The notes beneath the pieces were generated by a model. It did not search any database. It worked only from the letters and a program-made list of their open reading frames with translations, and was not told the DNA's origin. From Xestospongia bergquistia (Eukaryota > Porifera > Demospongiae > Haplosclerida > Petrosiidae): a stretch of DNA of 64,000 nucleotides. Each line of letters begins with the position of its first letter. Within the stretch, counting starts at the first letter, position 1. Below are positions 23,641-37,300 of the stretch, one piece after another. The translations under genes and the position numbers were made by a program. The stretch lies in assembly GCA_963965975.1 (NCBI GenBank), contig OZ014411.1:5441001-5505000 (forward strand). Reading direction: 5' to 3'.

Positions 23641-24100
23641 AAATGTCACATTCTGGCTTTAAATTGTCAAATTCTGTCCTTAATAAAATGTCACATTCTG
23701 GCTTTAAAATGACGTAGTTATAGCTACAAAAGCTGTCTTTTATGCCATTCTACTTAAATATTTCATTGTTACATAATTTATCTTGAACTTTAGAATGACA
23801 TACTGTCGTTGTCAAAAGAATTGGCTTGACTTATGCAAAAGTCATGACTGCTACTCTATGACTTGTACTTAGTCAAATGATCAATCAGTCAGTCAAATAG
23901 ACAATCACATGGTCAGGTCACTCAGGTGAATAGTCAGCCAGATAGTCAGTTGAAAATAATCAGTCTAATGGTCTGTCTAATATTCAGTCAAATGGTTAGT
24001 CAAATAGTCAGTCAGTTCAATAATCAATCAATAGCCAGTGCAATCAAATACTCAGTCAAATAGTCAAATGGTGTCAGTCAGTCAGTTAGCAAGTCAACAA

Positions 24101-24152
24101 GTATTTAGTTGAATTATCAGATAGTATACTATCTGATAATTCAACTAAATAC
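24101..24152. repeat. Perfect 52-bp palindrome at a MITE edge
   Basis: 24101-24126 is the exact inverse of 24127-24152 (GTATTTAGTTGAATTATCAG...). Copy B has only the first half (about 2947). The second half lies between TCAGATAG (24117-24124), a candidate target duplication also found right of the MITE (24645-24652), and the MITE's first base. Confidence 0.95.
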
Positions 24153-24153
24153 A

Positions 24154-24644
24154 TAGTGTTGTTTTAGTTACATATTTGTTATAGTTATAGTAAAGTTAGC
24201 CTACTGGTAGGAGTTTTAGTATTGGTAAAGTTACTAAAATTAAACAAAAATTAGTTATAGTTAAAGTTAGGTCTATTTTAGTTTTAGTTAAAGTTCTCTT
24301 CCACTGGCAATGTCATGTGCTTCTATAGTTACTATGTTTCTTGCAACTATGTAAACTTGTGAGTTGTGAACTCATTATCACTTAGCACACCTATTATGTA
24401 TCACTAATCACTTCCTGTAGCAATTAGTACACCTATAGGTGTGGTAAGTGAAGCATGGGTATAGGTGTGGCTACAAAACCTCTATGTTCACTAAAATTGT
24501 CAAAAATTTTATATATAGTTATAGTTTAGTTATAGTATGCTTACCTGAAATAATTTTAGTTATAGTTATAGCTAGTTAACTAAATTACAAAAATGCTTAC
24601 TAAAATAGTTTTAGTTATAGTTACAGTTAACTAAAACAACACTA
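24154..24644. mobile_element. hAT-type MITE, TAGTGTTGTTTTAGTTA family, copy 1
   Basis: Ends TAGTGTTGTTTTAGTTA and TTAACTAAAACAACACTA. The interior is made of TTTAGTTATAGTTA-like motifs. The same family is at 26637-27317, where an 8-bp duplication is clear. Non-coding. Confidence 0.85.
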
Positions 24645-25194
24645 TCAGATAGTCAGTCAGTCAGTCAGTCAGTCAGTCAGTCAGTCAGTCAGTCAAATAG
24701 TCAGTTGAATTATAGGTCAGATAATCACTCAAGTCAGTTAAATTTAGTTATTACAGTCAGTCAGTCAAGTACTTGGTTGAAGGATTAATCAGTCAGGCAG
24801 TCAAAAAGTCAGTGAATGATCAAACCAGCAGTCAAATAGTCAGTCTGTTAGTTATTTGAATAGTCAGTCAATACCATCAGTCTAATCATCAGTCTGCTAG
24901 TCAGTCATTAGTCAGTTGAATATACAGTCAGTCAGTAAGTCAAGTGGTCAGTCATTCAGTTAAATAGTCTGTCAAAACAGTCCATTAGTCAGTCAAGTAC
25001 ATGTAGTTGAATAATCAGTGAGTCAAGTAATTAGTCAAATGATCAGTTAGTCAGCCAGCCAGCATAGTCAAATAGTTTGTCAAATCAGGTTCTTGATTGA
25101 ATGATCAGTTAGTCAGTCAGCCAGTCACTTGAAAGGTCAGTCAAATAGTCAGTTGGATAGTTTTGATGCTAAGACATTATTTTCTAATATTCTT

Positions 25195-25363
25195 TGAAAC
25201 GAAGACTGCAGCTCCTTAGTACACAACTTGCAATCTCGACCAGCTATCCTTTTGTAATAACCAGACGCCCTTTCTCGCATTAAGCGAGTGGGCGTCTTAT
25301 GTTCTTGTAAAATGCCTACGGTTACCGTACAATAATTTTCGCGTATTTTCGTAGTTAGTAACG
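25195..25363 (+). promoter_or_regulatory. Conserved upstream block of Fringe copy C
   Basis: Same block as before copy B: TTTGAAACGAAGACTGCAGC, then a strong hairpin AGACGCCC...CTCGC-attaa-GCGAG...GGGCGTCT (25264-25297), ending TTAGTAACG directly before ATG. The copy D block at 41285-41515 keeps the same hairpin. Promoter role is inferred. Confidence 0.5.
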
Positions 25364-28300
25364 ATGTGGTGGAGGAAGAAAAGGAATGTCTACTACTTTG
25401 TCTTCCTCATTCTTATATTCCTGATAGCTATATTTTTTGTTTACCTTTCTAAATACATCGATGTAAAGGAGGCAAATGTTGGATCGTCGATACTATCTCG
25501 CAAACTATGGAAAGCAAATCCTACGTCCAAATGCTATCGCGTAGACCTAGAAAAACTCAATAGTATATATTTAAGTGTGAAAACGTCCAAGAGTTTCCAT
25601 CAAGAACGTCTGGCTCCTCTGCTGGTGACATGGATGCAAGCATTAAATCCACATCAGGTTAGGATTGACATTATATATATATATATATATATATATATAC
25701 GAACTATAATAGGGAAATCCTTGTACTTATAGTAGCCTTTTCTACAATATTATAGAATACAAGTAATCTAATACAAGCTATTTACTCATTTAGCCAAAAT
25801 ATTGCTCAAGTTCCTACATAGTAGTGTTGGTTACGTTGTAGACTGTGTGCTACTACAGTCTCGCAGGGCCAGATCCTTTGTTTAGAGAGAACGCATAGTA
25901 TAGTTGTCGAAAAGGAATTTCATTAACTATGTGTGACAGTGGTTTGTAATAATTATGTGGTAATATAAAGCAAGTTAATCAAAGAAGACACCTTGTCGTT
26001 AAGAAGGGTTTGCTAAGCTGGAATATGGCAGAGTTAGGCCAGAGCAGATGAAGGCTATATAAGCTTTATTATGAGATAGATCCTACATGTTCAGAGCAGA
26101 GAGAAGGTATTTCTGATTGTAGTAATGTACATAGTTTAGCAGTGAGGACTTTCATGATAATAGGATCATTTTTGAGCAATATCAATCTACTTCCTCAGGC
26201 AATCATGTTTCTAAGGTCTTTTCTAGTTGGAGTAATATAAAATTCTTAGTTTTCTGATATTATATGCCAATATCACTCCATAAAGGTAGAACACAAGTCG
26301 ATACTGGTGTCAACCCTTTTAATGCAATTGACAATGTTGGAAAACCATTTTCATAGATATTATCAAATTTCTTTCTCCACATATTATATTCTGGGAGGTA
26401 AGTGTCAAATAATTTTGAGTTCATAGATTGCTCTCTCTCCCCATCATTCTTTTACATTGACTCCATATTGTTTCTATCGACTGCATGTTTGCTCCTCTAT
26501 CAGGGTCAACAAAATTGAGAGAGTGGTTAACAATTATATAGATATAGTTTTGGCCATTATATCTTGTATTCCACAATAGTCCCTCCACTATGTCATTAAC
26601 CAGGCATAAACAATTATCGATACTGGTAATAAATACTAGTGTTGTTTTAGTAGACATAAGGTGTTTTAGTTTTAGTTTAGTTATAGTAAAAGGTAAAATT
26701 TATTTTAGTATTAGTTATAGTATTAACGCTAATTTTAATTAAGTTTTAGTATTAGTTATAGTATTAATGTGAAATTTAATTGGTTATAATATTAGTTATA
26801 GCCATGTTTAAAACTGAAGCCACATTGAGCACCATCACTTTTGTTAATCAAGCATTGTTTTCTTCAGGAAGATACTTGAAGTATTGCCATACTCTACTTT
26901 CTCTTGGCTTACCAGGACGTGCTGCTATACTAGCTGTAGCCTAGCTTCATACCCAGGCTTTCTATCACGAAAGCCTGGGTACGAGGCTAGCTGTAGCCAT
27001 GCTTTCTAGTTAAGCATAACTATAATAACTACACTTATGCATGGAGGTTAAATGCATAACAACTCAGGCATGCACTACCTAACGTGATAACTATGCTAAA
27101 TGGTTTACACACTCTATGTGTTTAATAACTAAGATAATTGAGGCTACATAATTTAGTATTAGTTATAGTTCAAAGGAAAGTTTTAATTTTAGTTTAGTTA
27201 TAGTTATAATAACATTTGAAAAAAATATTAGTTATAGTTTTAGCTATAGTTAACTAAAATTTTTACTCTCTACTAAAAATATTTTAATATTAGTTATAGT
27301 TAACTAAAACAACACTAATAAATACCAGTAATTTTGTCAAAATAAAGTTCTTATATCAACTAAGGCTATGCATTAACATTTAAGCAGTTAAGATTTTGCT
27401 TTCACGAGAGGCAATGTCAATAGATCCCTCTGATATTAGTGGCAAAGCAAATTTAAGATAAGAGGATCTTGATCAACATACGCACATAATGGCTGATATA
27501 AGAAGAGATAAGCCTATTTTGCATCTCAGCCAGTTCATGGTGACAGTCTATGGATGATTATATTTTAATGATAACACATTTGTTGACCCTTTTTAAAACA
27601 ATAGTGGCAGCTGGTCCAGAACCTCCAGCAGCAGAGAAGACCAGTGGTGTGAAGCAGTCCTGTTCCACTTCCCTCACTCTCTTCGCTTCCTTTCTTCTAC
27701 TTGTGTTTCCTGTAGCAAGATGCTATGACTATTTGCAATTTGAAGGATCGTGGGGATTAAAAAGCCTAAGATCATAAAATGCTTCCTTTTGCTGACAGTC
27801 CCAAAAGCCTCTGGCTGTAATGTCAACACTGTGCCAACACAAGGATATATTTCAGAGAGAAGCTGTGAGAATATGTCCCTAATCTTGTTGTGTTGAATAG
27901 ATGAGAAGGTACCACACGGGCAGCTCACTGCATGTTCCACATTACGAACTTCAAGTTTAATTTGTTGCTGTTGAGGCCAAGCTTTCCTGAGAGTAGATTT
28001 TGACCGAGCAACAATTAAGTCTATGAGTGGAGCAGACATGGGAATCAAATCTTATAAATATTATCTGAGGACAGAGAGGGATTAGAGAGACCTATAGACA
28101 CTCATGACAAACTGATAGAGCCATTAAATCCCTTCAATTTGGATTCGGTATCCCATGTCCTGTTATTGCTGGAATTAGTCTTTGATGGATGGCGTTTTCT
28201 AAGGGAGAGAGGAGAGGACAAGTCAGGTACAGTTCGAGATAAATGTAGGCCATTTGTGTATACCGAGTATGCTGCATGAGGCTGACTCTGTGCCATAATA

Positions 28301-31300
28301 TACAAGTTGTGTATGTCATCTATCCAGGAAGAAACCTTTTTTGGAAATCTTCCACATACGATCTTGTTTTAATAGCAGCTCCTAGAAATCTCTTCCCTAT
28401 ATTGGTTATTTTGATGTTAGTACCAACAAATATATCTGCTGCTAAACTAGAGAATTTGTCTTTAGCAACAAGCCAAGACTTTGAAGAATTGGGGCAGTAG
28501 CCATACTCTGGACCTATAACAGCCAACTTAACCCACCATCTACATAAACTCAACAGTGTTCCCCCAGCAACCCCATCATCTGCATACCATGTTTGGGTTT
28601 GTCCTCTAATTTCATTATCAATGGCATTGTACTTATAGCATACATCGCCCATTGATAGTAGATTCCTTTGAGTCATTCCTTCAAGGAAGAGGATGATATC
28701 GTTGTCGATAAATATTTTCACTCCAATGTCTCTTTAGAGACTGTCTGGTAGACAACTGAAGATTGCAAGCCAGACATTGATTGTTATTTTAATTTTAGCT
28801 GACTGCAATCCTGTCCATTCCACGAATTTTTTAATAATATTCATAGTCAATTTATTGATGACGTTTTTCCGCATTCCATTGTGTTGCTGAGCTTTAATAC
28901 TGGCCTTAACGGAATTCAACCTAATTAACTATCAATTAATTAAACAACCCAACATTGTAAAGGACATTGCAAATGAATTTTTGGACTTAAAATTTTTGAT
29001 AAAATCAGGTAACCATTATTATGATGATGATGATATCTGTCAACCTCGATATATTGTTGATATAAGCTAATAGTAATGACTTGTTGTATTTGTGCATATC
29101 ATATTGCATCTAGAAATCATGCATGCTACTTCAATACTGATCTTTTCACTTCTTGAGTGTTGTACCTTGTAATGCTTGTCCTCCTATGGACTTCATTATT
29201 TAAATTAGTTTTGGTTTGCATGCTCTACATCAGAGGGAGCACATTCACGTCATGCATCTTCCCTCTTACCATGGCTGGCCCCGTAAGGCCACATGGTCTA
29301 CTAATCCCCTTCTATCAATGTCTTGACAAGCCCAAATTTGTTTGTTCTGGGCCTAAATAAAGAAGGAATCTAAGCTTTATCATGTGCTTCATTATTAATG
29401 TCCTTTATATGATGCTAATTTAGTGGTGGTTGGAGCCAATGATTATAAAAAAGTAGAAGGGAGAGAATCATGAAACACCTATGTAAATAATTGAAATTTA
29501 TACTTTTCCCACGCTAGTCAGATTATTATTTTTGACTTGTATACAGCTAACTGCCTAGAGATTTTTTAGACTTGTCTGATGGATATGACCATGGAGTTTA
29601 TATCTTACTACAGCCCTCCTAACCACATACATGCCCTTATGTAGTAATACTCAAACATGGTTTATGATGTTAAAGGTTACTAATGATAGATGTACTTACT
29701 ACAGCCCTCCTCACCATATACATGCCCTTTCCATATATGGTATTAATCAAATGTGTTGTTAAAGGTTAGATTTACTTAGGATAGCCCTCCTAACCACATA
29801 CATGCCCTTTCCATAGTATTAATCAAACATAGTTTATGTTAGTAAAGGTTTCTAATGTTAGATTTACTTAGGATAGCCCTCCTAACCACATACATGCCCT
29901 TTCCATAGTATTAATCAAACATAGTTTATGTTAGTAAAGGTTTCTAATGTTAGATTTACTTAGGATAGCCCTCCTAACCACATACACCCTCTTTCTATAT
30001 TTAGTAATCGAATTCGTTTTGTGTTGCAATTGTTGAAGATTTCTAATGATTTGTAGGCATGTATACAACCTAACTGACTATCAATTAATGAAATGAACCG
30101 ATCTATTACAACAGTGTAAAGGACATTGTAAATGAATTTATGGACTTAAAATTTTTAGTAAAATCAAATGACAATTATTATTATTATTATGATATCTGTC
30201 AACCTCAATATATTGTTGATATAAGCTATTAGTAATCACTTGTTGTATTTGTACATATTATATTGTATTTAGAAATCATGTATACTACTTCAATACAGAT
30301 CTGCATGTTCACTTCTTGAATGCTGTAATGCTTATCTTCCTATGGACTTTATTATTTAAATTAGTTTTGGCTTGTATGCTCCACACCAGAGGGAGCACAT
30401 TCACCTCATGCATCTTCCCCCTTACCATGGCTGTAAGGCCACATGGTCTACTAATACCCTTCTAGCAATGGCTTGATCATGACCAACCCAAATTTGTTTG
30501 TTCTGGGCCTAAATGTAGAGGAATCTAAGCTAGTTCCTTCACTGACTTTGGAGAATCATTCTTATGTGAGAGGCCTTAAACAGCAAAGTAGGTAGCAAAG
30601 AAAGAAATAGTTGTACTACACATACATGTGTCTATTAAGAACCATCCTACTTATTTTTGCTTCAAAGGGCTTCTACATGTATCTGCCTTTGACTATTGTT
30701 ATTAAAGTCACTTAGTTTTCATTTATGCATTATTCATACAAAAGATTACTGTTACATACAATTTTTTTATGCTGAAAACAGTTCTTGAGTTTTCTTGTCT
30801 GTTCTCATTAGCTTTCAACTTCAGTTTTCCTTCATGTATATATCATAATATTATATATATGATATATATATAATATTATGATATATATATGATATATATG
30901 TATATATCATCATATTATACATCATGTATCATGTGCTTCATTATTAATGTCCTTTATATGATACTAATTTAGTGGTGGTAGGAACCAATGATTCCAAAAA
31001 AGTAGAAAGGAGAGAATCGTGAAACACCTATGTAAATAATTGAAATTTCTACTCTTCCCACGCTAGTCACATTATTATTTTTGACTGGAATACAGCTAAC
31101 TGCCTAGAGATTTGTTTAGACTTATAGTATAATGCTCTCACAATACTAACATCATCATGTGTTATTTTGTTGTTTAATATATACTATTTAATTTAATAGG
31201 TTCATGTTGTAACTGACAGTGCTAAACTAACTGAGGGAGACAAATGGTTGCATTTATCCAAAGAAATGGGTAAGTTGTACTAGAGCTTTATTTAACAGTA

Positions 31301-34300
31301 AAATATTTATAAAGTACAAATATTATATAGTAATCATATAACAATATATAATGTTTCCTTCTAGAAATATAAATACACATCATGCATGATCAATGTCCTT
31401 TTGTGATGCAAATTTTGAGCTTGTGTATATTTTAATGTAAAATTAGCTGAACTACTTGCAAGTATTATATACCATTAAGCACGGTAGTGTTTAATATGTA
31501 GGGATGGAAAAAAGTGGCCACCACATATTAGATCACAGCCTGAAATCTCTTATAACAATGAAATGGACTTTTATAATCACTTACCTTTCATTTTCGAGTG
31601 TTTTCATAACTAATGAGGTTTCCAGTAAAATCAAAAAGCTTTGCTAATGTGCAAATTATTCTTCTGATTCTGACATCAGTTGGTCATTCATGCCTAAAGA
31701 TGTTGTCAAGATTTTGCAACTAAAATGCAGCATTTAAACCTAAATGTAGGTAGGTTTGTGGCAGTACAGCTTTTTGATAGGTTCAAAATGATCGGCAAGA
31801 AAACTCATCAGGCAAACAGCTGCCTTGTACTACAACTCCATGCTTATTTATTATTCATCGTGTCTTACTATTCATAATTATTGTTGCATTAAAGTGTGAT
31901 TCTAATCCAAATGATAAAAAAACCTCAACCTGGTTTTATATGAGGCACTAAGAAATGCAATAATTGCTTTACTGAACCTGGAACCACATGTATGCAAAAA
32001 CATTTGATCAGCTATATTTGCAGTGAAATACTTACTTGATGTTTAACGATGCAATAAATAAATTTATAAAAAAGCAGAAATATTTAAAACAATTAAAAGA
32101 TATGTATAAGATGTCTAGAACAATGTGAAGGTAAATATGATCAGGGACTAAGTTAAAAGCTAGGTGTAGAGAAATTATGCTATGGTACAAATATTAAAGT
32201 TTACTTTATATATCCTGGCCAGACTAAGATATCAAAGTCACATTTGTCACTTATTACTGTGAGAGGAAAACTTTATATATCCACATATTCCTAGTTATAA
32301 AGTACCCTTGACAATTACAGTGTAGTTATCACATCAGAAACATATGTATAAGAATGTACTTTGAAAAGTAATGTAGATATTTACAATAATTATATTTGTT
32401 AGGTTTCACTGTACACCATGCTGACTGTCCTGTTGGTCATGACTCAGCTAGTCTCTGCTGTAAATCAGGAGTCGACTTTGATAATTATTACAGAACAATA
32501 GAAGCAGGACAAAAATATGGGTAAGTCACATTACAAGTACTCATGTACATCTGACATAGCCAATTATCCAGCCTCTAGTTTGACCTCATACTGGTGACTG
32601 ATTTGTTTTGTGAGACTAGTAGTGAGCCTACTGTAGTTATTCTACAAATTTGTTAGTTTAAGAATGTTGATTACTGGAATTCAGTACACAACTCTATGCA
32701 AAATTAATATTATGTAGCACAAATGCCTTGAACCATAGTCAACATGTACGTAAAACCTATTCTTAGTAACAAGTACAGGAAATTGCATGTAGGTTTTCCC
32801 AGCTAGGTAGTCTCAACCATGGACTACCACATCACTAATTGTATATCTAAAACTAAATAAAATCATGGTAGCTACATGAAAATCATTTCTGTATTACTAT
32901 GGAATATAGAATTCATGTGAATTACTCACTGTATTATTTGTTGCTATGTAAAAGTACAACATAGCTTACAAATGACATGGTGAATAATTCACATGAATTA
33001 TAGATTCCATAATAATCCAAATTTAAGCTACAAATTGGTTGTTAAATTAACTGATTATTTTTTACAGTGATATATATGCACAATATATATAAAATGGCCA
33101 ACTTCATCTTGAACCAACCTTCCTCGAACTATTATCCTCAAGAATTGTCAGCCATTTCAATTTGAATCAGATGTACTATTACTTATAAACCCTATTGATA
33201 AGTGTTAAATAGTGTTTAGTCCTATGAATAAAAAGCTATGTAGTACTATGATCACTGCCAATCTTTAAATAAGGATTACAATATGAGTAATAGATGGGTG
33301 TGTTAGAACACAAGTTGTGATGTCAAAATTGATCACTTATTTTTGTAGCTAAGATTGTTGAAATTTCTGATGTTTAATTTGTTTACTGATAAGGCTCATA
33401 TGTTTTTTTGCTTTGAAGCTTTGTTGACTTGCTTGCCTATTAGTACTGCTCATCTGCAAGCAACCAAGTCTAGTTGTGGATCATTCAGACTTGACAAAAA
33501 ATATTGTTAAAAAACAGGTACAGTGTTTGTATATAATACTTGTCAAAAAGAAGTCTTTCTATCAAAGAAAATTATGATTTTACTATAGTGTGAAAGCTTA
33601 ATATATATTATGTATACAAAAGGTTCCAAACTAAGAGAAACATTTCTTAAAGGATAGTTTTTCAAATGACTAGACTTCTAAACAGAAACCTTGAGTACTA
33701 GTGTGCATGCTGAACTGTTGAAATATATTATGACAAAAGTTTCAAATAATTTGAAGGTTGTTTAACCAAATATTTGAATTACAAAAAGTGGTCTTCCTCC
33801 TAGCTCTATTCAGCATTTAGTATTCTATCGCTCCTTTTAGATGGTTTTGTCACTTTGATGATGATCTTTATGTCAATGTTCCTCGTCTTGTTTCTACCCT
33901 CCAGAAGTATAATCCATTTAAAGAGCACCGATATATTGGACAGTTTCCTTATTGTCCAGATGCGGAATCCATTGCTAGATATAAACAATACTTACCAGCT
34001 ATATTAAAACCTGTGAGATTTAATGTTATATACTAGTAGTGTAATAGTACCATTGCTGTCATTGTCAATTAGCTGGCTAGATAGGTTGGTTTCATAATTT
34101 TTGTAGAGTATTTATTTCAAAACTTATGTAACTGAAAATATTTAAATGTTGGCATACACTGTTAAAACTACTTAGTTGTTTGAATATTTTAAATTTGTGC
34201 CTTTTTAATTCCATTTTCAGTAAAGTGTGCTATTTGTAACCATTATAAATAACAATGAAAGTAAACAAAAATTATAGCATATAACATTTCTGTTATCGTA

Positions 34301-37300
34301 ACTGTGTATTACATTTGAGTTACAAGTGAATTCACTTTTCTTGTTTAGTTTAATAAAACATTTCGTTATGCTGGGGGACCAGTTTACTGCCTCAGTGCTA
34401 AACTAATGAAGGAAGTTGAAAGACATTTACGGTAAGTGTAGTTTGTATCATATCTACACATATACAGTACATTCAATTCAAACATGTAGGTGAAAATGGT
34501 TTATTACAGACTTGTTCCATAGTAGTTTGTTGATACTGATAACACTTGATAACACTGTTATTGTTCCAAAGCCCTATTGATAGATATCAATATAATGTCC
34601 TCCATATATTCCAGCTTTGCTTAAGTAAGATCTTTTGATTTTCTATCAACCTTGTTTAAATGGTATTAGAAAGTAGTCTAACTTTTAATAATTATGATGT
34701 ACTATACAGCTATTGTATGTATATATTTTATTTGTTATTAATTACATTTATTGTGTAATTTTAGAGGAAAAGAGTTTCCTAATTTGTGCAAACGGTTACA
34801 AATTGGACCAGAGGATCAACTAGTAGGAACAGTTGTACAGATCTTTCTTGGATACAATTTTACAAGAGAGCCAGGATTTCATTTTCAAGAGATAATGCAT
34901 ATTCCTTCAAGTACATACAAGGAAAAGGTTTGTCAAAGTTGTACTTGTAAATGTATCTGGTAAAAGTTTCTTTTTTCTTATACGTCAATTTTAAAGAAAT
35001 GACACTCCTTAAACAGTTAGTACATTGCCTTTGTGTACAATATGTTTGTGAAATCTTGATAACCAGGAAAGTCCCCAATTGTGCTTTCTAGAGATAATAA
35101 TTAGCTTTCACATAAGATGACCCGTTTTAGATAAGAGTATTTGTAGATTTATTATCACATTTCATGTCTTATTTTGTTGTCAATGTCCCTTTATACTCAC
35201 TCTTCAAATGAAACTTAATACTGAGTCTACTGACCACATGTGGCTATAACTAAATTCATTTATCATCACAGTGTCATACCACAATGCTACCAGATCATAC
35301 AATATTTATTCTTTTCAATATGTAGATAACAATTAATCTTAATGGCTATGATGTTCCTAATGCCACTTTTACAAATGCCACAGATCCTTCCAGGTAGTTC
35401 ACTAATAAATACAGTAATAACAATTGTAACCTCTTTGTGTAGTTGGTAACCAGTACAATGTATTTTTATAACTCATGGGCCCATTACTGTTATCTTACTA
35501 TGGTACATTATAATTCTAGTTTGTAGTATATCACATTGACAATTGACTTTGTTGTAGGTCCTACACATTTGCTATATCACCATAATGTAATGTAGACCCC
35601 TTAATTAACATAATATTATATTAGGTAATTTGAAAGACTAAAATATTGGAAGGCTTAGTATGAAACAATTTTATGTGTTACACAATATAAAGCACTTCAA
35701 ATTTATATTTCATCTAAGTAAATGAGGAAGCAATGAACAAAACCTTAATATGTTAAGCAAATACAAAAACATAGGTTAATTTTCCATATCTGCCTTTTGA
35801 CAAAGGTAGTTTAAAAGAATCACAAATAGAAGGGAGAATCCTATATCATAGTATTTACAGTTCAAAGATAACAATGTGTCTACAAGCCATTACCCATGAA
35901 CTTTGATTACACATGGACATGGGCAATAACTGCAACACGTACGTTTTGTGTCTTACTGTATTTGTGGTTATGTAAACCTATTTAATGGTGACTTGTGGTA
36001 AGATTGCTGCTTTTAATGCTAGTACTGAAACATGAAATTCTTTCTCAGAATGGTTTGACTTCAATTTTGTGCAAACAATATTAAGAATCCTAGGAAGAAC
36101 AGATTTGTATTGCTGACTGTGTGAGGACCATCCACATAATCAGCTTCTCAAACATCTCTTGCAGTTGGCTAATGAAAAAAAATGTACAATGAATTAATCC
36201 AAGCCTTGAGCAATATGACTGCCTTTGCCATTGTTGAGTGTTTCAAATTTAACACTATGATTCACAGTTCTGGCTAATCTGTTGCAACTTGCGTTGCTAA
36301 GATAAAAGCTCTAGGAGAACACTGGATTTGGTTTGGAGTCACGTCAATGAGATGGCATGGGACCGTGTCATTTGGGGAACTAATGATAATAGTAAGCAAC
36401 TATGAGGAGCCATTGTATCCAAATTGAATGGTATAGTTAACATGTTATGATTTACTTTTTAATGCTCGTTCTTTGTTAAATAATGTGTGATTTACTAAAT
36501 AATGCTTGATTTATTAAATAATGTATGATCTAATAAATCATGACTTATTTAATATACCATGATAAATTTCCAAATTTGATACAAATGGCGCCCCATGTAC
36601 AACACCATCTACTCAAAGAAGCAGGTCTAACATATAAGAAAGCCTTTGAGATGGCACAAGTAATGGAAGTGGTAGCTCATGATACTAGCAACTTTCAGTA
36701 ACAAATACTAATTCCTAGAACAGTACAATGTCTGCAAGAACAAAAAATTAATTTTTCATCTATGCTATCAATGTGGCAGATTAGTTGTGGCAAAGTTGGC
36801 CATATCACTTGAATTTGCTGCAGCAAACCTAAGAAGGAATCAGAGAAACCTCATAAGGTCATGCTGTGTATTCAATTTTACAAGACCTTCCCTCTGTTGA
36901 TACAATTTTGTCTCTACAGCAACTTGACAGGAAATTCTAAAACGATTGTTTTGACAGTCTGTGTGAAGAGGTGGTCCTTTGCATGAAATTATACGATTGT
37001 TGTCTGTAATTAGTCAAACATTTATAAACTTCACGCTACTAAACCCACTTCACGCTACTAAACCCATTTCACACCCACACAGGAGAAAACATGGGCTTAT
37101 GAGGATCTATAGAAGTCTAAGTTGAATATGAGTCACATGCAAGTTCAAGTTCTTGTTGTCAAAAGAGCAGAGTACGAGTTTTATTTGGATGGAACTGGCT
37201 TGAGAAGATTAGACTTCTGTTCACACTGTAGCAATGTCAAACACTTTATATAACCTACTACAAAAACACAACAGTCTTTTTTGTTATTGTCTAGGAATAA

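Larger units (their letters stand above)
23876..25165. repeat. GTCA-type minisatellite upstream of copy C, split by a MITE
   Basis: Degenerate CAGTCAGTCAAATAGTCA array, 23876-24124 and 24645-25165, with a pure (CAGT)n run around 24652-24695. Interrupted by a palindrome and a MITE (24101-24644). Equivalent to the array before copy B. Confidence 0.9.
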
